From an uncultured Porphyromonadaceae bacterium (GTDB lineage: Bacteria > Bacteroidota > Bacteroidia > Bacteroidales > Muribaculaceae), in contig CAMWSS010000013.1 of the NCBI GenBank assembly GCA_947177035.1, forward strand, positions 1 to 55,463: a DNA stretch of 55,463 bases. Direction: 5' to 3'. The number at the start of each line of letters is the position of its first letter. Position 1 is the first letter of the stretch. The notes under the pieces are model-generated. The model ran no database searches. It saw only the letters and a program-made list of their open reading frames with translations, and was not told the origin of the DNA. This document shows positions 46,901 through 52,103 of this stretch, piece after piece. A program made the position numbers and the translations under genes.

Positions 46901-47284
46901 AGACACATTGGTGTATTGTATCAGACCATATAGACGCGGATTGGCAGCAATGACTTCACGGATCATGTCAATGCCTGTGGCGATTCCGTTCCAGCGATAT
47001 CCGAAGACGAGAGCGTTTTTTTCGCCTTCATCGTTCCATTGGATCACCAGTGCGGCCCGGTTATCACCTTCTCCCGCCCAGCTTTTGATCATGTCGAAAG
47101 TGAATTCGCCCTCCGGAGCCGGCATGTCATCCGGCTCATACTGGTCATAGAGCGGCATGACACCGGCAGATGCAGGGCGCGGCATGAACTCGACTCCCTG
47201 CACTTTACGCGGCACCGAAGCGCCAAGGCCCATTGCCGAGACGAGCGACAATGCCGCGACAAAACAAGATAGACTGTGTTTCAT
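40991..47284 (-). CDS. Giant T9SS-sorted fusion protein: GxGDNRAAL domains, BspA-type LRRs and BtuG-like propeller (cobalamin operon)
   Basis: 2097 residues from the ATG at 47284, with a signal peptide (about 22). Order: GxGDNRAAL domain 1 (about 61-241; IKSWAGEGDNRAALVIQWND, GWYLSYWSYWVKD); BspA-type leucine-rich repeats in two blocks (about 318-500 and 545-905; units such as LPEGVTSLGERAFFQAKSLE); diverged GxG domain 2 (about 1078-1285; VGEGPLHGAVMISWNDEYRG); Ig-like segments (about 1460-1530); BtuG-like propeller (about 1538-1918; NEEWFTHKDGSINYLT ... YYWFPALPVFPDKH); another Ig-like segment; T9SS sorting domain (about 2031-2097, FTVFDMAGRAVCGF). Probably surface-exposed. The position under a cobalamin riboswitch implies B12 capture; the LRRs could bind a host or bacterial protein. 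Starts 17 bp after the preceding gene. Confidence 0.82.
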   Translation of the reverse strand: MKHSLSCFVAALSLVSAMGLGASVPRKVQGVEFMPRPASAGVMPLYDQYEPDDMPAPEGEFTFDMIKSWAGEGDNRAALVIQWNDEGEKNALVFGYRWNGIATGIDMIREVIAANPRLYGLIQYTNVSSPTDPNGGYTINGFGWDLDNDGEVALWDEKDGEIYESEDGLFIHPRGYDPDKGGSSDYDYDDWHALDEDDLWGAGWYLSYWSYWVKDDYESDFGYSGWGASGRVLQDGSWDGWNFSRNMKPSSWKEFVAAPATIPNDAKTEFTVDGVCYRLTDFSTKAVAVAAPFEGVSAYSGSVDVPASFVDEGITYNVTAVGDHAFSNTPALTAVNLPQSVKKIGKYAFSLSAIERLTVDGAERYDNITAIGTGAFAHDGNLHEFVLPAKVTTVPDSCFYGVSSVAALSVPDHIEAIGRSAFDSCEGLRTIRIPATVRSLGMRAFYGCKSLSEVYVMNTTPLPIDGEVFQYASQASLTVPDGYDSVYAAAPGWSDFADYHTQTIPVVIGDIFKMNGMTYQVLSDSTVKATYCKVDGKPDRTKIIAANLAGYEGDIVIPGRVTYQKKEFAVVELNDSAFYGAGNLASVVIEAPVKKIGNHTFNDCGKLTSVTLPLTIESIGTYAFAYTAISSIVLPEGVTSLGERAFFQAKSLESVKVPSTVTTVGNNCFAYTTSLKSIEFGDNITSLGGTLFQNCTSLVSVKLPAGLTVIPASCFDKCSALTELTIPETVTTIRSSAFSGCSALDIKLPAGVTSIETSAFQNCLKLTEFTLPESMTTVPNSLFYGCVNLSRVTLGSKITSLGSSSFRNCTSLKRIEIPSTVSTIGTYCFAGSGLDSIALPDGLKTISSNLFDGCKSLTCVEIPSTVTTISSYAFQNSSLKRLEVPASVTTLNGSNILGNCPDAVVYMMNPKPVTAGAYTWRVSGSVFLPIVVPSGSAATYLSTGNNWKKSVVTEPVVTGVGISDVIAEYASGNSRSALMTVKGRLALTYDMADLPAMFEAVNSALVLSGLTPRVTVGDVVEDAVVDIESMTFTATMPACEAAFDASLSLSGSDVVYSSEPVTVDAPVRPSAVNSYVDFDKIEYTVGEGPLHGAVMISWNDEYRGVDHLVWGVDFAAGATPAEIIASVVKADSRLVEIEGGYAYDVVDKGEIKPEYDHHSADSADRAWHVYSDATPRNGSVVYLTYEAAVNTDVPAAPDYTFCIPAADRLGAWVPEGYRCPIADNMVFPIWARAGEYGYNHCSVTLNPSRPFIENDKGAITALKQDGYAMITLQLSPMEFPGPKNYEPECYDLTVSVSLWPRTAPEGQLTLDSGSRTRMSIVEPVRPISRINDKMVSVMGHLDSVPLSELVDYEPKDATYTQFIIVDESTGNRMDTYMGRDVDPFGAAPAGYDFWLNSLSIGVGGSASDAIFSVRPRFGGENVEGLLGFSVVSKPVSAVYLEGVDEDEIDLELHEILALIPAVEPADADNKAVKLTVENASAENIAVTYPVGGSRKFTELVTYFPGTFDLVLSSVENPEISRTYHVNVRELDVISTGDEYQDGTFWLNEEWFTHKDGSINYLTAPIPETSDEIVYRAYGRENDDCGFGATSQFAMIFADKLFVMSKQAHDGGDIRGNGGGRLVIADARTLKRLASFDEIGGDGRACVGVSAEKAYIGTNAGIRVLHMAADGSFSLEQSDIQGINNDTAGGSSSIGGNQALYNKQIGDMVCAGRYVFAIQQGVGVHIIDTTDDSVVRTVADAGVQGITQAADGNVWYASTADVPSSGTTLLHEIDLSSLEEVRSVNVPGTIGCSWGSWRSTSFFASKTENVLFWSGAASTVEASGATLYRWNTADDASEIVPLMTLPRIPGMTPDVTQVPYATMRYDDRVDAILMATTTAPSGNYRWNWYNFIDASSGDIINSVPLKPYYWFPALPVFPDKHAPEFSEISSVEIIVNGNGNDVVAQTIDLSGCVTDADNIDSNIRLALQCPDDLAEVAEVSLSDNRTLTVTPVRKGRSSFTLVAESNGRSASVNVPVVVDSTVGLDNAVTVGGNITVVGRRVILKGLAGVDFTVFDMAGRAVCGFRADSDDATIRLAIPSGAYLLSDSHGARSIKFVIR

Positions 47285-47301
47285 AAACAATCGGTTATTA
47301 A

Positions 47302-48525
47302 TTAATTATTTATTGATAATATCGGTTCAGGAGGGAGAGATGACGGTATGGCTATATGGAGATCCTGCGCGCGGCAGAGCTCAGTCGACGTTTCTCCAAG
47401 CCATCCGCAATATTGGTTAACACCAGTGTGCACGCGCACAAAATCAATGCCTGGCAACATCACCCGGCGGCCAAGCGAATCTACCGCCCACGAAATGTCG
47501 AAACTATTCAGATCAGGAAAATCGTTGGGGTGATTGTCGACATAGCCCCAGTCATAGGCATAGAGCACATAATAAGAGCCTGTGCCGCTAAGATCCACGG
47601 CATTAGGAGGCAGGCAGGTGCCCGAGAACGACAGTTGGCCGGCGTCGACCCATTGCGGAAAATATTCCTGACCGTGAAATGAATTCTTAGGCATGAAGGA
47701 TTCGACGCCTTCGGAATCAGTCCATGGAATGTAGTAAAGATCAGTGATGAAGCCGCTGTTGTCAGGCTCAGGGTCACGGGCTGGATCCGGCCGACGGTAA
47801 GTCATGCGATAGCCATGGCGCGTTTCCGGCATATGATATGCCGAACCGGCCAGTTCATAGAACGGATCGTCGGGCAGACCGTTGCAATTGGCATCAAAAC
47901 TCACACTCACCACTCCCGGCTCGGCCGACCCGCCCTTTCTGGAGGGATCTGTCAGCTCATAGAACGCATTTCCCCAGATCCTGAAGTCGCGCTCGCCCGG
48001 AGTGTTGATCACCGTGTGGTCGAATGCAAATGTGACATAACCGCCAAAGCCGCCGAGAGAGATCATCACATCGTTGGTGCCGCTGATAGACTCTTCTGCC
48101 TTCCGGAGAATGTCGGCATAGGTATCGCCCGGCTCATATGGCGGCATTTCATTGACAAACTGACCGGGCGCCGGGCAATATTCGTGCACGCGGGCTATAT
48201 ATGGACTGTATTCCACATCTTCATGCAACACATTGACCGTAAACTCAAAATGATATGGCGTCCGTGGGTCGATAATATCAAAGCCAAGTCTGTATGATCC
48301 TTCGTCGGCAGTGAGGAAGATATAATCGCGCGTCGATGCCACGGAATCGCCGTCGACACTCCAGCGATACTCCGCACCCGACAGGGCCGGACGCAGCGGA
48401 AGCTTCTGCATGCGATATATGTAATATGTGTCGTCAATGCCGAGATTGACCATCGGCACATCGGCCGTACAGCCTGCCGACAGCAGCATAGCCAGACATA
48501 CGGAAATTCGGAATAGCGTTTTCAT
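47302..48525 (-). CDS. Surface lipoprotein of the cobalamin operon
   Basis: 407 residues from the ATG at 48525; lipobox SAGC (Cys about 18). A PKD/Ig-like N-terminal part (RWSVDGDSVASTRDYIFLTA) precedes the main domain with SLGGFGGYVTFAFDHTV, RDFRIWGNAFYEL, CNGLPDDPFYELAGSAYH, YAYDWGYVDNHPND and VNQYCGWLGETSTEL. I know these motifs from a Bacteroidetes 'cell surface protein' family often next to TonB-receptor genes; the link to BtuH-type B12-binding lipoproteins is a guess. The GLPDDPFYEL stretch could bind a metal ion. The start overlaps the stop of the BtuG-like gene (ATGA). Confidence 0.78.
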   Translation of the reverse strand: MKTLFRISVCLAMLLSAGCTADVPMVNLGIDDTYYIYRMQKLPLRPALSGAEYRWSVDGDSVASTRDYIFLTADEGSYRLGFDIIDPRTPYHFEFTVNVLHEDVEYSPYIARVHEYCPAPGQFVNEMPPYEPGDTYADILRKAEESISGTNDVMISLGGFGGYVTFAFDHTVINTPGERDFRIWGNAFYELTDPSRKGGSAEPGVVSVSFDANCNGLPDDPFYELAGSAYHMPETRHGYRMTYRRPDPARDPEPDNSGFITDLYYIPWTDSEGVESFMPKNSFHGQEYFPQWVDAGQLSFSGTCLPPNAVDLSGTGSYYVLYAYDWGYVDNHPNDFPDLNSFDISWAVDSLGRRVMLPGIDFVRVHTGVNQYCGWLGETSTELCRAQDLHIAIPSSLPPEPILSINN

Positions 48526-49679
48526 TTCGGCAGAAAGGTTATATGGGCAGGAATGTCGCCGGTGCGCACACGCCACTTGCGCCGCCCCTTGGAGTCAAAG
48601 CAATAGAGCGCGCCGGAACTCACATAGTTCTTGGCATCGGTCACAAACACATCGCCGTTTTCAGGATGCAGGGCAATTCCATAGGGGACGGTTATCTCCT
48701 TTTCCGAGCCGTCGGTGATGAAATTGGTCGAGACCAGCTCTCGGGTGCGCACGTTTATGATTCCATAAGAAATCGTGTTGGACGCTGTGAAGTTGTTCCA
48801 CTCCGTGGCATAGAAATACAGCGAGTCGCCGCGTATGGCCATGTTGGAACAGGCCACCGGAATGGTATCGACCACTTCCATCTGATTGAAGCCCTTGCGT
48901 TTGGCCAGGCAATACAGGCGCGACGGCCGGGTCTGATAATCGCCGCGGGAACTCACCCACAGCTGGTCATAACGATCTTTTTTTATCCGGTGCAGGTTGA
49001 TGTCCACCTTTATTTGCTGCACCTGCTTGAAGTCGATCATCTGAATGACGGAAACTGTGTTATCATAGGATGGAGCACGATAGCCCCCGGAATTGGCCAC
49101 ATACATGTAGTCGTTCACAATTTCCATTTCCTCGGGCTGATAGCCGACGGTGACCTTGGCCGTGACGGCAAGCGAAAGGGTGTCGATCTGATACACGGCG
49201 CCCTTTGGCGCGGAAGGATCGATCAGCACCGGACCGACATAGGAGCTGACATATGCCTTGCCACGGTGAAAGCGGATATAGCGGCAATTGGGAATGTCGA
49301 TCTGACCGAGTCGCACGCCGCTGCGCGCATCCATGACCTCGACCTTGTGCGAACAGTTCACCACGACATAGAGTTTTGAGCCATAAATGCCGATGTCATT
49401 GCCCACGTCGCCAAGCTCCTTGATCACCGAGGGATTGCGTTCGGCATAAAAATTGCGTGCATACAGGCCGGTCATATAGTCGAAATAGTCGAGGGTACAT
49501 TTATTGGAGCCCATATTGCCCTCGTTGACCAGATAGAAGCCCCTTATGGATGATGAAGGATCGGGGCGTTCAGGAATGATGTCATACTCCGTGGGCACCA
49601 CAAGTTCGTCTTCACGACAACTTGTGGCGACCATCAGGAGTGACAGAACAAAAAATAATAAGAGTGCTTTTCGTAGCAT
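48522..49679 (-). CDS. btuG: BtuG-like cobalamin-binding beta-propeller lipoprotein
   Basis: 385 residues. Signal peptide with lipobox VATSC (Cys about 21), then an acidic EDE tract, as in surface-exported Bacteroidetes lipoproteins. The body is YncE/DUF5074-like: GFYLVNEGNMGSNKCTLDYF, KLYVVVNCSHKVEVMDARSG, AYVSSYVGPVLID, YMYVANSGGY. Bacteroides BtuG is a seven-bladed propeller that caps the TonB receptor BtuB and binds cobalamin extremely tightly. This gene has the right length, blade motifs and location, 3 bp after the BtuB-like gene and behind the cobalamin riboswitch. The symbol is by family and context. Confidence 0.85.
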   Translation of the reverse strand: MLRKALLLFFVLSLLMVATSCREDELVVPTEYDIIPERPDPSSSIRGFYLVNEGNMGSNKCTLDYFDYMTGLYARNFYAERNPSVIKELGDVGNDIGIYGSKLYVVVNCSHKVEVMDARSGVRLGQIDIPNCRYIRFHRGKAYVSSYVGPVLIDPSAPKGAVYQIDTLSLAVTAKVTVGYQPEEMEIVNDYMYVANSGGYRAPSYDNTVSVIQMIDFKQVQQIKVDINLHRIKKDRYDQLWVSSRGDYQTRPSRLYCLAKRKGFNQMEVVDTIPVACSNMAIRGDSLYFYATEWNNFTASNTISYGIINVRTRELVSTNFITDGSEKEITVPYGIALHPENGDVFVTDAKNYVSSGALYCFDSKGRRKWRVRTGDIPAHITFLPK

Positions 49680-49682
49680 TTT

Positions 49683-51698
49683 TTATATCTCCACAGTAAC
49701 AGTCGCCCGATAATTGCGCTTCGGCATCGGATAATTGAGAATAACGTCGTAATCCTGACTGAGGAGATTGTTGACTTCGAGCAGACATCTCATCTTCACA
49801 CGGCCGACAGAAAAATCATAGCCTGCGGAAAGGTCGCTTGTGTACCACGGTTGAGTATAGTTATAGCGTATGTTTTCCTGCTGATTATACCTTTCGCCGA
49901 CATAGATGAAGCTATAGTTCACATTGATGCCGCGCCATGACGCATTAACGACCGCCGATCCGGAATGAAGCGGTATGTATGGGATCTGGTCGCGATAATA
50001 ATTGTCGGCCGGATCCGTCACGTCGATGGCGCGCTGAAAAGTGTATTGCACGCGTCCGGTAAGTGTCAGATCTCCGACCGGGCAGAGCGACAACAGGGCG
50101 CTCACGTCGACGCCACGTATATCAACCAGGCCGAGATTGAGCATTGTCCATCGGAACTGCTGGCCTTTCGGATAAGCCACAATCTTGTCCTTCACGCTAT
50201 TATAATACGCGTCGACACTGACCCTTGCCGCATTCAGCAATGCTCCGCGCCGGCCGGCATGATCATAGAGCAGGCCGACGTTATATTGCGTGACGCGCTC
50301 GGGGTTCAGCTGTGAGTTACCCATGTCGGCATAATACAGGTCATTGAATGTGGGCATACGGAAAGAACGCTTCACGAAAGCGCGCACCGACCAGTCGGCA
50401 TTGCGCAGAGGATTGCCCGAAAGATAGACCGCGGGGGTCAGCACCTGCTTGTCGGACGGAGCCTTCTGCCCTCGCAACACGTCATGGACAAACGTGCCCA
50501 TCACGCTGGCCTGAGCCTTGAAGCGGCTGAGAGCGAGCGCCGTTGCCACTGAGGCCATGTGGGTGAAGCGGTCGGGGCGCGCAAAGGCATAGACGTCGGC
50601 TTCAAGAGCATTCCACTGAAAATCATAAGCCGACGAAACCCGCCAGACTGGAAAAATCTCATATTCTCCGGCCACCGACAGATACATCTCGCGCTGACGA
50701 TAGAGATTGTCGATTTTCACCTGTTTGTCATCATTGTTGACATAATGCGTGCGATAAAACGCATATTTCACATTGGCCAACGTGCTGAAACGCCCCCACG
50801 TGTTGCTGAAACTGCTCTGTGCAAACGAGTTGGTGTCCCAGATACGCTCGCCGCGCCGCCACACATTGTTGACAATCGCTCCCGGCACTCCGCGCTCACT
50901 GTTGTAATTATAGACCTTTGCATGCCATTGACCAGACGGAAGAGCGCCGTTCAGATTGCATTCAAGCCTCGTCGCGTTGATGTCGCCGTTCTGTCGCACT
51001 GCCGTGGTGTCATAAGCCAGCTCTCCGGCCGGATTTACGCGCCGGTAACGAAATTTATACTTACCGCTTGAACTGACCCACTCGGCGCTGAGCGAAGCGC
51101 TGACCCGCTCGCTCAGCTTCAATTCCACCAGCGCCGACGGATTCAGCAGATCAAATGACCCGGATCTCACGGTCATGCGCGCATGAAACGCCTCGCCATC
51201 GGCAAATTCCGGCATACGGGTGCGCATATAAATGGACCCTGCAGTGCCGAAATCACGCGCCGGTTGCAGGATTTCGCTCTTCTGGCCGTTATACAGAGAA
51301 ATCGACTCGACATTGTCAAGCGAGAACTGCCCCAGATCCACCTGTCCGTTCTGGGCATTGCCAAGCTCCACTCCGTCATAGACCACTCCGGTGTGATTGG
51401 TGCCCATCGACCGGATGTTGACAGTCTTTATGCCGCCAACGCCGCCATAGTCCTTGATCTGCACTCCGGCAAAATAGCGCAGGGCGTCGGCCACACTCTG
51501 GCTGTTGAGTCCGCGCAACTGCTCGCCGTCAAGGCGCTGCGAGGGTATGACTTCGGCCTGCCTGTGGCGTGCGGTCACCTCCACATTCTCCAGCCGGTGG
51601 GTCAGAGTCACAGAATCGGCTGCTTCCGAAGCCCGCGACACCACCGGCGGCGACACCACCGGCAGCAACCACAAAACATGTTGAAATATACTGCGCAT
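49683..51698 (-). CDS. btuB: BtuB-like TonB-dependent cobalamin receptor
   Basis: 671 residues from the ATG at 51698 (MRSIFQHVLWLLPVVSPPVV, a signal peptide); the open frame extends into the leader terminator, so the shorter start is preferred. The TonB box region is ENVEVTARHRQ. The plug (about 40-165) has LNSQSVADALRYFAGVQIKD, GGIKTVNIRSMGTNHTGVVY, DGVELGN and DNVESISLYNG. The rest is a 22-strand-type barrel with aromatic girdles. It imports cobalamin across the outer membrane using TonB energy; the substrate is set by the riboswitch and the BtuG-like partner. It has no SusC-type N-terminal extension. First gene of the operon; leader and terminator upstream. Confidence 0.92.
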   Translation of the reverse strand: MRSIFQHVLWLLPVVSPPVVSRASEAADSVTLTHRLENVEVTARHRQAEVIPSQRLDGEQLRGLNSQSVADALRYFAGVQIKDYGGVGGIKTVNIRSMGTNHTGVVYDGVELGNAQNGQVDLGQFSLDNVESISLYNGQKSEILQPARDFGTAGSIYMRTRMPEFADGEAFHARMTVRSGSFDLLNPSALVELKLSERVSASLSAEWVSSSGKYKFRYRRVNPAGELAYDTTAVRQNGDINATRLECNLNGALPSGQWHAKVYNYNSERGVPGAIVNNVWRRGERIWDTNSFAQSSFSNTWGRFSTLANVKYAFYRTHYVNNDDKQVKIDNLYRQREMYLSVAGEYEIFPVWRVSSAYDFQWNALEADVYAFARPDRFTHMASVATALALSRFKAQASVMGTFVHDVLRGQKAPSDKQVLTPAVYLSGNPLRNADWSVRAFVKRSFRMPTFNDLYYADMGNSQLNPERVTQYNVGLLYDHAGRRGALLNAARVSVDAYYNSVKDKIVAYPKGQQFRWTMLNLGLVDIRGVDVSALLSLCPVGDLTLTGRVQYTFQRAIDVTDPADNYYRDQIPYIPLHSGSAVVNASWRGINVNYSFIYVGERYNQQENIRYNYTQPWYTSDLSAGYDFSVGRVKMRCLLEVNNLLSQDYDVILNYPMPKRNYRATVTVEI

Positions 51699-51713
51699 AT
51701 ATAACTGAGTACA

Positions 51714-51750
51714 ACAAAAAATTCCCCGACAGCAAATTGCTGCGGGGAAC
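51714..51750 (-). terminator. Riboswitch expression-platform terminator before btuB
   Basis: Minus-strand hairpin TTCCCCG-CAGCA / TGCTG-T-CGGGGAA (12 bp with one bulge) followed by TTTTTTG, 16 bp before the btuB ATG and about 110 bp after the aptamer. The form is that of an intrinsic terminator, so cobalamin would act by stopping transcription. Confidence 0.82.
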
Positions 51751-51862
51751 AATGATGTAACGTCAATCGTAAATGCAACGAGTCATCGGCCGCCACTCAG
51801 TCGGCGCCCCATGTGCAAGTCAGAACGATCGCGTGCCCATAGTCCCGTAGGCGGTTGCGTGT

Positions 51863-52040
51863 CGGCGTCACAGGCAGGTATTCTGACTTGTTCCTCTCTT
51901 TCAGCGCCTTCTCAAGCCTCTTTGCGGCTCAATGACATAGATGCGTCGGAGTGTCTGCGGAACTCACAGCAGCGGGTACTGTTCCGGTCTTGCACCGGAT
52001 TCCCTTTTACTCGCTCCCGGAGGAGCGACCTTTGACGCCG
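51863..52040 (-). promoter_or_regulatory. Cobalamin riboswitch aptamer
   Basis: On the minus strand: P1 arm CGGCGTCA (5' end at 52040) pairs with TGACGCCG (3' end at 51863). Between them lie GGGAATCCGGTGCAAGACCGG, CCCGCTGCTGTGAG, GAGCCGCAAAGAGGC, and the B12 box AAGTCAGAATACCTGCCTG. These are the conserved core elements of the adenosylcobalamin riboswitch in the right order. It starts at the transcription start of the promoter at 52041 and precedes btuB, so it should repress the whole operon when B12 is plentiful. Confidence 0.96.
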
Positions 52041-52071
52041 CAAATTTACGCATTTCCATCCACTCCACAAA
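52041..52071 (-). promoter_or_regulatory. Promoter of the cobalamin operon
   Basis: Minus-strand TTTG (52068-52071), 19 bp, TAAATTTG (52041-52048): full Bacteroidetes consensus. The start point falls at about 52035, just at the first aptamer stem. Confidence 0.85.
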
Positions 52072-52103
52072 ACCTTCTTAAAAAAAACTCCTCAAACCCG
52101 GCA

